Part shown: positions 14,822-21,217 of the stretch, piece by piece
Layout: every line of letters starts with the position of its first letter
How positions within the stretch are numbered: the stretch's first letter is position 1
Made by a program: the position numbers and the translations under genes
Notes under the pieces: generated by a model
The model's input: only the letters and a program-made list of their open reading frames with translations
Told to the model about the DNA's origin: nothing
Database searches by the model: none
IMG/VR virus record: IMGVR_UViG_3300024264_000191
Span: 1-21,217 of that record
Source: a virus
DNA: 21,217 nucleotides
Reading direction: 5' to 3' (one strand)

Positions 14822-14952
14822 CTTCTACCTGGATTAGTTATTCTAAACACTGGCTTTGCATCCCAACCATTTCTTCCTTTTGAGCCTTTTACGCCTTTAA
14901 TAGAAGGCTTCATATATTTGCTAAGGCAACCACAATTTTTTTTATTTTTCAT
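14818..14952 (-). CDS. Tiny basic protein (44 aa)
   Basis: ATG at 14952 to TGA at 14818 encodes 44 residues: MKNKKNCGCLSKYMKPSIKG, then VKGSKGRNGWDAKPVFRITN and PGRR. A C-G-C pair near the start, many Lys/Gly and no hydrophobic segment. Support comes from packing: it starts 1 nt after the stop of the 103-aa gene and its stop overlaps the next start as ATGA, leaving no unused sequence. Function unknown. Confidence 0.6.
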   Translation of the reverse strand: MKNKKNCGCLSKYMKPSIKGVKGSKGRNGWDAKPVFRITNPGRR

Positions 14953-14953
14953 A

Positions 14954-15265
14954 TTAGCAGTTCCATTTTCTTCGCGCAGCTAATCCTCTTTCTGAACTCC
15001 AGCCTTTGGATCTTGCGCAAAATGATTTACGTCTTTTAGCAGCCTTACTGCCTTTCTTAAGCTTTGAAGGAGGCGTAGTCACGGCAGTTTTTAATTTACT
15101 ACCAGGATTATCTTTACGATACTTAGCAACTCCTTTAGCAGTCATTCCACCGCCAGCTTTTTTGCCTGCTCCACCACCTTTTTTTACTTTTGCGTAGTTG
15201 CCCTCTGATTTTTTACGAGAAGGAGCTTTACCTCGTTTTTTTGGCGCTGCTTTTTTTGTTGCCAT
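14954..15265 (-). CDS. Histone-like basic small viral protein, DUF6321-like (103 aa)
   Basis: A Lys/Arg/Ala/Gly-rich protein. The first 40 residues look like a histone tail (MATKKAAPKKRGKAPSRKK). The conserved part is GGMTAKGVAKYRKDNPGSKL, then VTTPPSKLKKGSKAAKRRKS and FCARSKGWSSERG, ending RKWNC. The order G-x-[LM]-[ST]-x-K-G-x-x-x-Y-[RN]-x-x-x-x-[GS]-x-x-L-K-x-x-V-T, then KRRKSFCAR is one I recall from many viruses and annotated as DUF6321; this is from memory. Its start shares bases with the endolysin stop (TAATG). A DNA-binding or virion-internal role is inferred from charge only. Confidence 0.65.
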   Translation of the reverse strand: MATKKAAPKKRGKAPSRKKSEGNYAKVKKGGGAGKKAGGGMTAKGVAKYRKDNPGSKLKTAVTTPPSKLKKGSKAAKRRKSFCARSKGWSSERGLAARRKWNC

Positions 15266-15651
15266 TATTCTGATGTTTTATCCCAACGGGCTTTAGTTTT
15301 TCTTATGTCGTAATGCACGAAAGTATTATACAATCCTAATCCGCCCTCGGATATATGACCGTGCTCAATCAAGTTTGCTATAGTATCAAACACTTCTTTA
15401 GGAGACATATCTTTTACTTGAATGTCACAAGCTTTACCTAATATATGTTGTGAGTTGGAAACTCCTCCTACCGCTTTATTATGCTCGGGACATCTGTAAG
15501 CATTTGTTAAAGTCATAGGCTTTCTTATAAAGTCTCTAATGACTTGTAGGTTGCCAGCAAGTTTAGTTATTTCAGATAATACCTCTTCTGACATTTCGCA
15601 ACCACACTTACATTCAAACTCTGACTTATTAAAATTTTTAGTAAGTTTCAT
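15265..15651 (-). CDS. Endolysin, peptidase M15 family (peptidoglycan peptide hydrolase)
   Basis: A single-domain M15-type zinc peptidase that would cut peptide stems or crosslinks of host peptidoglycan. Numbered from the Met at 15651, the zinc site is visible: SQHILGKACD gives H69 and D76, and FVHYD gives H113 (with D115). The preceding AYRCPEHNKAVGG is typical of the YcbK/M15_3-like branch. The N-terminus, KNFNKSEFECKCGCE, is the usual M15_3 opening with clustered cysteines. I prefer ATG 15651 over 15672: AAAGGA lies 7 nt before it, one of the best ribosome binding sites here, and it shortens the overlap with the 74-aa gene to 14 nt. No signal peptide, so it depends on the holin at 13956-14441. 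At 128 aa it is a minimal catalytic domain without a wall-binding module. Confidence 0.85.
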   Translation of the reverse strand: MKLTKNFNKSEFECKCGCEMSEEVLSEITKLAGNLQVIRDFIRKPMTLTNAYRCPEHNKAVGGVSNSQHILGKACDIQVKDMSPKEVFDTIANLIEHGHISEGGLGLYNTFVHYDIRKTKARWDKTSE

Positions 15652-15862
15652 TGTACCGTCCTTTCTTGGCACATTCTGTTATTGGTTTTGATTCATAGCT
15701 GCAAGGGTATTTTAATACTTGCATTCCGTTTATTCCGGATGAAGATCCTTTTCCATGAGGTCTCCCCATTTGACTTAATGGGCCATCCCATAAAGCGCTT
15801 TCACCTACTTCACCTGAAGCTTTACCTGTTGCATTAGGTATTATTTTTTTTGTGTATTCCAT
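15638..15862 (-). CDS. Small conserved phage protein of unknown function (74 aa)
   Basis: A 74-aa protein with no membrane segment. The central part (SGEVGESALWDGPLSQMGRP, then HGKGSSSGINGMQVLKY) looks like a conserved Gly-rich loop region rather than a globular domain, and its end has two Cys. I have an impression of similar short proteins in other uncultured marine phages but no function. Its 3' end overlaps the preferred start of the endolysin by 14 nt, so translation of the two is linked. Confidence 0.5.
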   Translation of the reverse strand: MEYTKKIIPNATGKASGEVGESALWDGPLSQMGRPHGKGSSSGINGMQVLKYPCSYESKPITECAKKGRYNETY

Positions 15863-15870
15863 ATCGTTTA

Positions 15871-16245
15871 TTAATTAAATCTTCTGTTAAATATATTAGG
15901 ATCAATAGATCTATCTCTAGCCTCTTGAGTCCCGAACATTGTTTCCCCAGCTGCTAAAGCTCCTGGAGTCATTGATGAGGGAGCGGCAGCAGCGGCTGAA
16001 GTGCCTGAACCGGCTATGTTAGACCCTGCCGATTCCAAAGCTGCTATCCTAGCTTCTAGTGCATTAGTATCTGTGGATGTTGATGCTTCACCACTTACTG
16101 GTGTTGGTGCTGCTCCCGCTACCCCTGCTGTTTGACTTGCCGCCTGTCCTTGTATTTTTTGTCGAGCTTGTTGTATTGCTTTAATAGCTGGGTTATCTGC
16201 AAAAGCACTTCCCATTGCCCCAAATCCTGATACTATTCCTGCCAT
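15871..16245 (-). CDS. Ala/Ser/Thr-rich small protein, unknown function (124 aa)
   Basis: The first 35 residues are a glycine- and alanine-rich amphipathic stretch (MAGIVSGFGAMGSAFADN, then a helix IKAIQQARQKIQGQAASQ). The middle is low-complexity Ala/Gly/Ser/Thr/Pro, with a short helix DTNALEARIAALESAG that looks like a coiled-coil oligomerisation element. The end has MFGTQEARDRSIDPNIFNRR. No signal peptide and no continuous membrane segment. The gene begins 2 nt after the winged-helix gene. Such Ala-rich proteins are often internal virion proteins or membrane-active peptides, but nothing in the sequence decides between these. Confidence 0.5.
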   Translation of the reverse strand: MAGIVSGFGAMGSAFADNPAIKAIQQARQKIQGQAASQTAGVAGAAPTPVSGEASTSTDTNALEARIAALESAGSNIAGSGTSAAAAAPSSMTPGALAAGETMFGTQEARDRSIDPNIFNRRFN

Positions 16246-16247
16246 AA

Positions 16248-16694
16248 TTATCTTGTTTTATCTTTGTTAATTTTTTCTATAGCAGTGGCTAAAGTTTTGT
16301 CACTGTAAGAAATTCGTTTCATTGCTGGATTACGTCTTTTAGAAGTTGGTATATCTTCTTTACCGAGCATTATCCTATAAATCTGTTGTATTATATTTTT
16401 TGTTCTAAAACTGATTTCGTATATACTATAAGTTTTATCAGCCCCATTGTATCCTCTCCATTTAACTATCCAACCTTCTTTAAGTAGCCTATTCCATCTT
16501 CTATTATCCCAAGAGTAAATAAGTATACCATCTTCGAAATCTTTTCTTGTAAACTTACCTAAACAATCGAAATATATTAAAAGCTCCAGATCAGCATCGG
16601 TTAAACCTGTTTTTTTGCAAGCCCATCTTCGTATTACTCTATAATGTTTTAACAGCCCTATCTCTTTTAATTCTTGACCTGTTAACTCTCTCAT
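16248..16694 (-). CDS. Winged helix-turn-helix DNA-binding protein (148 aa)
   Basis: Residues 30-95 fit a winged-helix fold of MarR type. The helices are GLTDADLELLIYFDCLG, TRKDFEDGI and SWDNRRWNRLLKEGW, followed by a wing with IVKWRGY and TYSIYEISF. The C-terminal part is helical and basic (TKNIIQQIYRIMLGKED, then SKRRNP and YSDKTLATAIEKINKDKTR), which may mediate dimerisation or DNA contact. I recall this sequence pattern in uncultured marine phages. It overlaps the groES stop by four bases (ATGA), so it is co-translated with the chaperonins. It could be a late-gene regulator or a packaging or DNA-organising factor. Confidence 0.65.
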   Translation of the reverse strand: MRELTGQELKEIGLLKHYRVIRRWACKKTGLTDADLELLIYFDCLGKFTRKDFEDGILIYSWDNRRWNRLLKEGWIVKWRGYNGADKTYSIYEISFRTKNIIQQIYRIMLGKEDIPTSKRRNPAMKRISYSDKTLATAIEKINKDKTR

Positions 16695-16951
16695 AAAACA
16701 AATACTACATCTTGAGCTTTAATAACGTGATAGGTTTCTTTGTCTAGCTCTATCTTATGGCCAGCGTGCCTATCATAGTATATAACATCATCTTTTTTTA
16801 TTCCTGCACATTCAGACCCTGTAGACACTACAGTAGCTTCTACGTATCTTATATCCTCGCGGTGCGTTTCAGCCAGGAGTAAACCCCCTTTAGTTTTAGT
16901 AACACCTTCTTTTAACTTTTTTATTATTATGTTTCTACCTATTGCGTTCAT
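16691..16951 (-). CDS. groES: GroES co-chaperonin (phage-encoded)
   Basis: An 86-aa Hsp10 protein expected to form a seven-membered lid on GroEL. The N-terminal strand IGRNIIIKKLKEG leads to a mobile loop TKTKGGLLLAE whose GGLLL matches the GGIVL contact of E. coli GroES. The next strand is YVEATVVSTGS, then KKDDVIYYDRHAGHKI, and the closing strand is YHVIKAQDVVFVL. Between VSTG and KKDD there are only four or so residues (SECAGI region), where E. coli has the longer ENGEVKPLD roof hairpin. The roof therefore seems absent, as known for T4 gp31. The gene starts 1 nt after the groEL stop, in the reverse order to the usual bacterial groES-groEL operon, and overlaps the winged-helix gene. Confidence 0.88.
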   Translation of the reverse strand: MNAIGRNIIIKKLKEGVTKTKGGLLLAETHREDIRYVEATVVSTGSECAGIKKDDVIYYDRHAGHKIELDKETYHVIKAQDVVFVL

Positions 16952-16952
16952 A

Positions 16953-18491
16953 TTATCCTCTTACGTTAGACATAACACAGTTGGTAGACAATATAGTCGA
17001 AGCAACTGAGGCAGCATTCTTTAATGCCGACTTGGTAACTAACACAGGATCTATAATACCTGCTTTAAACATATTTACTGTTTTTCCAGTCTCAACATTA
17101 ACTCCAAAATCTTTTTTGTTTATAGGCTCATATTCTAATCCTGCATTTTTCATAATTGTTTTGCAAGGATAATACAAAGCTTCAATAACTAGCTCTTCAC
17201 TAGATGACTTTGGTTTTATACTTCGGATTGCATTAATTAGTGCAACTCCACCACCGGCAACCACACCTTCTTTTATAGCAGCTTTAGTTGCGCATATTGC
17301 ATCTTCTACTCTATCTTTCTTCTCATTTAATTCAACCTCAGAATTACCTCCAACTTTTACTATTGCAAGTTTTGCAGCTAGCATAGCTAATCTTTTTTCA
17401 AGTTTAACTACTTTGTTGGGATTGCTCTCTATAAGCAATTGCTCTTTTATACTTTCAATAATTAATTTAATATCTTCCGATTGATCTTCAGCCACCTGAA
17501 AAACTGTATCTTTAAATGTTGATACTGCTTTGATGCAAGTGCCTAAGCAGTCTAAATCAATTAAATCTAAATCATCACCTAGATTTTCGCTTACTACAGT
17601 TGCTCCTGTTAATAAAGCTAAATCATCAAATATTTCTTTTCTATTAACACCGTGTGTAGGTGCTGGAATTATATTGACTTTTATAGAACCTTTATTTTTG
17701 TTCATTGCAAGGGCTGCAGCAACCTTAGGATCAACATCACCAACTATAAGTAAAGTTAAGTTATTTTTTATAATATGCTCTAATATAGTTTGTATCTGTC
17801 TAATCGTGTCTACAGAAGAATCAACCAATAATATTTTTGGGTTGTTCAATTCAGCTGTGTTACTTGCGTGATTAGTTACAAAATGATTATTAGTAAAACC
17901 TTTTTCATACTGAACTCCTTCAACAACTTCTATACTAGTATTTCCGTCTTGTGCTGTTTCCATCATAACAACTCCCGTTAAATCTACAGCTCTATAAGCA
18001 TCAGCAATTAATTTGCCTAGTTCCGCATCGTTGTTAGTTGATATTGTAGCAACTTCATCTATCATATCCCCATTAACAGGTTTAGCTTGCTTTTCTAAAT
18101 GCTTTAAAGTTTTATCCACAATATTGTTTATTGCGTCTCTTTTCTCCCTACTAGTAAACTTCATAGGTGATTTAGAAAACTCTTTTAATATTGCATGCGC
18201 CAATACCGTAGAGGTTGTTGTTCCATCTCCGGCTTCAGCAACTGTTCTTCTAGCAGCTTGCTTAACTAATGATGCCCCCATATTTTCAACAGGATCTAAT
18301 AACACCGATAATTCTGCAACAGTTACACCATCTTTAGTTATTACAGGTATTCCTTGAGCATCTTCAAAGATTACACATTCACCGCCTCCCCCTAATGTTG
18401 AGGCAACAGCTTCTGTAAGTGTTTCAATACCTTTAAACACTTTTTCTCTACCTTTGTCGCCAAAGCTAAATTGTTTTACTATTTGATTCAT
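16953..18491 (-). CDS. groEL: GroEL chaperonin (phage-encoded, short C-terminus)
   Basis: A group I chaperonin of 512 aa that should fold proteins in an ATP-driven double ring. The nucleotide site is intact by eye: TKDGV with D54 (E. coli D52), GDGTTT at 88-93 with D89 (E. coli D87), RVEDAI with D397 (E. coli D398), VVAGGGVAL, and IIDP with D481. The apical domain (about 190-370) keeps the overall pattern (YEKGFTNNHFV, PKILLVDSSV, KVNIIPAPTHGVNRKEIFDD), but the phosphate loop reads TLGGGGE rather than TLGPKGR. The chain ends CVMSNVRG where E. coli continues with a GGM-repeat tail, so about 20 residues are missing. All features suggest a functional but specialised phage chaperonin. It precedes groES by 1 nt. 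Confidence 0.95.
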   Translation of the reverse strand: MNQIVKQFSFGDKGREKVFKGIETLTEAVASTLGGGGECVIFEDAQGIPVITKDGVTVAELSVLLDPVENMGASLVKQAARRTVAEAGDGTTTSTVLAHAILKEFSKSPMKFTSREKRDAINNIVDKTLKHLEKQAKPVNGDMIDEVATISTNNDAELGKLIADAYRAVDLTGVVMMETAQDGNTSIEVVEGVQYEKGFTNNHFVTNHASNTAELNNPKILLVDSSVDTIRQIQTILEHIIKNNLTLLIVGDVDPKVAAALAMNKNKGSIKVNIIPAPTHGVNRKEIFDDLALLTGATVVSENLGDDLDLIDLDCLGTCIKAVSTFKDTVFQVAEDQSEDIKLIIESIKEQLLIESNPNKVVKLEKRLAMLAAKLAIVKVGGNSEVELNEKKDRVEDAICATKAAIKEGVVAGGGVALINAIRSIKPKSSSEELVIEALYYPCKTIMKNAGLEYEPINKKDFGVNVETGKTVNMFKAGIIDPVLVTKSALKNAASVASTILSTNCVMSNVRG

Positions 18492-18528
18492 TTAATTAGA
18501 TTTTATTATATAATCACATATAATTTGT

Positions 18529-18553
18529 AAAAGCTACAATTATAATAGCTTCT
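18529..18553 (-). terminator. Weak hairpin between the 84-aa gene and groEL
   Basis: Minus-strand RNA AGAAGCUA pairs with UAGCUUUU (8 pairs, one G-U) around a 9-nt A/U loop, and the U-run is partly inside the stem. It starts 10 nt after the stop at 18563. Few G-C pairs make it a weak terminator at best. A second all-A/U hairpin (18505-18524) lies closer to groEL. Together they suggest a regulatory gap before the chaperonin genes, but no promoter can be named with confidence. Confidence 0.35.
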
Positions 18554-18562
18554 ATTTATTTA

Positions 18563-18817
18563 TTACATATTTGAACTTGAAATCCTTTGCCAATTTGTCC
18601 CGTTATAAAAGCATAAAGCGTTTAAAGTTGTGTTATATACTGTAAGCCCTTCTACTGGAGAAACTATTGCGTTTATTTCAGCAGTAGTCAGATTTTCTGC
18701 AAGCTTAAAATTTGAAGGAGTTATTCTGACATTATCTGTGCCGTTGTATCCGACTATGTAAGCTACATCCGCCGCAGTTGATTTTGTTACAAATTGTGAA
18801 AATTTTATAGTTGCCAT
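18563..18817 (-). CDS. Small tail-fibre-like protein (84 aa)
   Basis: The N-terminal part, IKFSQFVTKSTAADVAYIVG and TDNVRITPSNF, resembles the short repeats by which phage tail fibres begin (a strand ending in V-x-I-x-x-S-x-F/L). The C-terminal part, VEGLTVYNTTLNALCFYNGT followed by NWQRIS, is the VYNTTxNxLxxYNGTxW motif common at the ends of fibre and adhesin domains of Bacteroidota phages. The protein is thus a fibre-type module reduced to head and tail pieces. It follows the giant repeat protein by 34 nt of A/T-only sequence. A virion attachment or linker role is likely but not shown. Confidence 0.55.
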   Translation of the reverse strand: MATIKFSQFVTKSTAADVAYIVGYNGTDNVRITPSNFKLAENLTTAEINAIVSPVEGLTVYNTTLNALCFYNGTNWQRISSSNM

Positions 18818-18851
18818 TTTATTATTTTTTATTATTTATTTTTTATTATTA

Positions 18852-21217
18852 TTATATTGTACAGCTGGTAAATCCAGGTCGGGGTAATGTCCATGAACTT
18901 GCTCCAAAATCAAAGTTAGCGCAACTCGTTACATTAGGATTCACTGCCCAACTACTTAGGTCTTGATTAAAAGCAGTATCAAGATAAAACATAGCATTCA
19001 TAGAAGTAACACTACTTACATCCCAGCTACTTATATCTTTATTAAAAGCAGAATTATCATAAAACATAAGACTCATCTTATTAACACTACCCACATCCCA
19101 AGAACTTATATCTCCATTAAAAACGCAATTTCTAAACATATACTGCATAGTAGTCACATTACTCACATCCCAAGAGTTTAAGTCTTGATTAAATGCAGCA
19201 GAATCATAAAACATATCTTGCATATCAGTAACACTACTCACGTCCCAATTATCAATAGGCTGGTTAAATAAGTCTGATCTCTTAAACATTCCTCTCATAG
19301 TCAATGCGTTAATCGGGGTCCAACTATTTAAAGGCTGATTGTAGGCAGAATCATAAAATACTGAATCCATATTAGTTACACTACTAACATCCCAATTGTC
19401 AAGAGGTTGGTTAAAACTTTTATTTTTCAAAAGTAAAGCTTGCATATTAGTTACGCTACTAGTATCCCAAACTCCAATAGGCTGATTAAACGCGGTATTT
19501 TCCCAAAGCATATACTTCATATCAGTAACACTACTAGTGTTCCATCCAGTAACATCCTGGTTAAAAGCAGATTTAGCAAAAATATAACTTATATTTTCTA
19601 CACTACTCACATCCCAATTGTCAAGAGGTTGGCTATATGCTGCATTTTCAAACATTCTTTGCATAGTAATAACACTACTCACGTCCCAGGCGTTTAAAGG
19701 CTGATTAAAAACAGAGTCCCTAAACATAAAACTCATATCAGTAACGCTACTCACATCCCAAATGCTTATATTCTGGTTAAAGCTATTGGTATCTTCAAAC
19801 ATATATCTCATATCAGTCACATTACTCACATCCCAAGAACTTATATCTTGATTAAAAGAGTCAGCATTTTGAAACATTTCACCCATATTAGTAACACTAC
19901 TCACATCCCAAGTATTAAGGGGTTGATTAAAAACGTTTGCAAAGTCAAATAGTTGTTGCATATTTTCCACGCTACTTACGTCCCAAGAGCTTATATCTTG
20001 GTCAAAAGCTCTAGCGTCTCTAAATAAACCACTCATATCGGTCACGCTACTTACATCCCAGGAACTTATGTCTTGATTGAACCCGCGGGCATTATAAAAC
20101 ATCTGACTCATATTAGTCACACTACTCACATCCCAAGGGCTAATATCTTGGTCAAATGCCACGGAGGAATCAAACATGTTTTTCATGTTAGTAACACTGC
20201 CAACATTCCAAGAACTAATATCTTGGTTAAAAACTGGGTTGTTAAACCAATAAACAATATTAAACATGCTTTCCATGTTGGTAACATTACTAACATTCCA
20301 ATCACTTATATCCCCGTTAAAAGTCAATCTGTCAAAAAACGCATTACTCATATCAGTAACATTATCTACGCGCCAATTTTGTATTTTTCCATAGGGAACG
20401 AGATCGTAGTCTCCGTTGGGATCTTGTGCTAATATGTCATTAATTGCAGTTTGAAAAGTTGCGTTAGTTAACATAATCGCGAATGGAGGTTTTGGCAGTA
20501 GCCAGCTTGTAGCTCCGTCATCAAAATCAAGGTAATCAGTAACTTGATCCACATCCCATGTAATTAAGTTTTGGTTGAAAGTAGTAGCATCTCTAAACAT
20601 GCCACTCATATCAATTACGCTGCCAACATTCCAATTACTTATGTCTTGATTGAAAGAGGAGGCCCCTTGAAGCATACTAGCCATATTAGTAACACCACTA
20701 ACATTCCATCCGGCAATGTTTCCGTTAAAAGAATCGGCATTTCTAAACATATTTTGCATATTAGTAACGCTACTAACATCCCAGTTATTTAAAGACTGAT
20801 TAAAATTATCAGTAGAAATAAACATACTAGCCATATTAGTAACACTACTCACATCCCAAGAGTCTAAAGGCTGATCAAAGATAGTTGCATCTTCAAACAT
20901 ACTCTTCATGTTAGTAACACTGCTTGTATTCCAGGAACCAATAGCTTGATTAAAAGAAGTAGCCGCTAAAAACATAGAGTCCATATTTTCCACGCTGCCA
21001 ACATTCCAATTGCCAATAGCACCGTTAAAAGCACTACAATTTTCAAAAATGTTATTCATGTTAATAACGCTACTAACATTCCAGCCTGCTAGGGATTGGT
21101 TAAAAGCCAAAGCATCACTAAACATAGATTCCATATTAGTTACCTTACTTACATCCCAATTACCTATTGGTTGGTCGAAAACTTCAGCTCCAGAAAACAT
21201 AAATCTCATATTAGTTA
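18852..21217 (-). CDS. BspA/DUF285-type repeat protein, 5' end outside window (at least 787 aa)
   Basis: The reading frame is open to the right edge (…T-N before MRFMF), so the true start is not visible. The rest is a chain of about 25-residue repeats with the consensus FNQ[DP][IL]xxWDVSSVTNMxxMFxxA, the BspA-like/DUF285 repeat of bacterial surface proteins. By the W-[DN]-[VT] core I count 29 copies: nine, then a cap-like segment (ATSWLLPKPPF), an 80-residue linker-plus-starter (FQTAINDILAQDPNGDYDLV), then twenty and a matching cap (ASSWTLPRPGFTSC). No signal peptide, membrane anchor or sorting domain is seen in the visible part. In bacteria such repeats mediate adhesion. In a phage late region, a host-recognition fibre or long adhesin is the likeliest role. 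A host-derived surface protein is the alternative. Confidence 0.8.
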   Translation of the reverse strand, partial: TNMRFMFSGAEVFDQPIGNWDVSKVTNMESMFSDALAFNQSLAGWNVSSVINMNNIFENCSAFNGAIGNWNVGSVENMDSMFLAATSFNQAIGSWNTSSVTNMKSMFEDATIFDQPLDSWDVSSVTNMASMFISTDNFNQSLNNWDVSSVTNMQNMFRNADSFNGNIAGWNVSGVTNMASMLQGASSFNQDISNWNVGSVIDMSGMFRDATTFNQNLITWDVDQVTDYLDFDDGATSWLLPKPPFAIMLTNATFQTAINDILAQDPNGDYDLVPYGKIQNWRVDNVTDMSNAFFDRLTFNGDISDWNVSNVTNMESMFNIVYWFNNPVFNQDISSWNVGSVTNMKNMFDSSVAFDQDISPWDVSSVTNMSQMFYNARGFNQDISSWDVSSVTDMSGLFRDARAFDQDISSWDVSSVENMQQLFDFANVFNQPLNTWDVSSVTNMGEMFQNADSFNQDISSWDVSNVTDMRYMFEDTNSFNQNISIWDVSSVTDMSFMFRDSVFNQPLNAWDVSSVITMQRMFENAAYSQPLDNWDVSSVENISYIFAKSAFNQDVTGWNTSSVTDMKYMLWENTAFNQPIGVWDTSSVTNMQALLLKNKSFNQPLDNWDVSSVTNMDSVFYDSAYNQPLNSWTPINALTMRGMFKRSDLFNQPIDNWDVSSVTDMQDMFYDSAAFNQDLNSWDVSNVTTMQYMFRNCVFNGDISSWDVGSVNKMSLMFYDNSAFNKDISSWDVSSVTSMNAMFYLDTAFNQDLSSWAVNPNVTSCANFDFGASSWTLPRPGFTSCTI
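18864..21217 (-). repeat. Tandem ~75-bp coding repeats (BspA type) in two arrays
   Basis: Within the gene above, about 75-bp units recur with conserved DNA around the codons for SWDVSSVTNM (plus-strand form near ACATCCCA) and FNQ. Array 1 is roughly 20545-21217 (nine units, open to the right). Array 2 is roughly 18930-20400 (twenty units). Each ends with a similar cap of about 20 residues (near 20480-20545 and 18864-18930). Five units are shortened by one residue, and one is longer (near 20235-20255, with YWFNNPV). The units are not identical, so this is an old, diversified array. Confidence 0.8.

Noticed and set aside
17530-18357. Plus-strand frames of 113 and 114 aa opposite groEL.
   Set aside because: They are antisense shadows of a strongly conserved chaperonin gene, with no leader or partner genes on that strand.
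18963-20792. Several plus-strand frames with repeated ILHISNTTNIP-like sequence.
   Set aside because: They are the complement of the SSVTNM repeats in the minus-strand repeat gene and appear wherever the repeat frame is open. They have no independent coding signal.
18864-21217. Regularly spaced similar DNA blocks that could be taken for a CRISPR array.
   Set aside because: The units are diverged, about 75 bp long, fully coding and in frame as a 25-residue protein repeat. There are no identical direct repeats with unique spacers and no cas genes.
1-21217. tRNA genes, integrase, attachment sites or insertion sequences.
   Set aside because: Coding sequence is packed nearly end to end with gaps under about 85 bases. 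No cloverleaf, transposase or recombinase motif was seen, so lysogeny cannot be judged from this window.

Overview
This window looks like the late (virion, packaging and lysis) region of a tailed double-stranded DNA phage. Every supported gene lies on the minus strand, so transcription runs from coordinate 21217 towards 1. The DNA is AT-rich, and most starts sit behind A/T-rich leaders rather than strong Shine-Dalgarno sites. One small protein carries a signal peptide of typical Flavobacteriia form. Together these suggest a Bacteroidota (probably flavobacterial, aquatic) host. This is inference: no host gene or tRNA is present. The order and sizes of large terminase (about 737 aa), portal (803 aa), acidic scaffold-like protein (378 aa) and major capsid protein (487 aa) resemble crAss-like podoviruses and related uncultured marine phages. 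I cannot run the comparison that would settle this.

Layout in transcription order: (a) 21217-18563, a very large BspA/DUF285-type repeat protein cut by the window edge, then a mini tail-fibre-like protein. (b) 18491-16248, a chaperonin unit, groEL then groES, translationally coupled to a winged-helix protein. (c) 16245-13956, a lysis and small-protein block with an M15-family endolysin, a 3TM-type holin and several tiny, very basic proteins, including two very short genes at 14699-14952. (d) 13937-13055, three small genes, the last (112 aa) closed by a strong hairpin terminator. (e) 12994-10733, small accessory genes: an HExxH metalloprotein, an exported protein, a Lys-rich protein, a coiled-coil protein and a 201-aa protein that reads as two GroES-like folds in tandem. 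(f) 10788-8306, packaging: a TerS-like protein and TerL. (g) 8302-3253, portal, scaffold-like protein and major capsid protein, closed by a second terminator. (h) 3171-1, head-tail connector and tail genes running off the left edge.

The most unusual content is the folding machinery. The phage carries its own GroEL, a GroES that appears to lack the roof hairpin, and a separate double GroES-like protein beside the terminase genes. The likely clients are virion proteins such as the capsid protein or the repeat protein, but that is inferred, not shown. The large repeat protein, the domain insertion in the 305-aa connector-like protein and the phage-encoded secreted protein also deserve attention.
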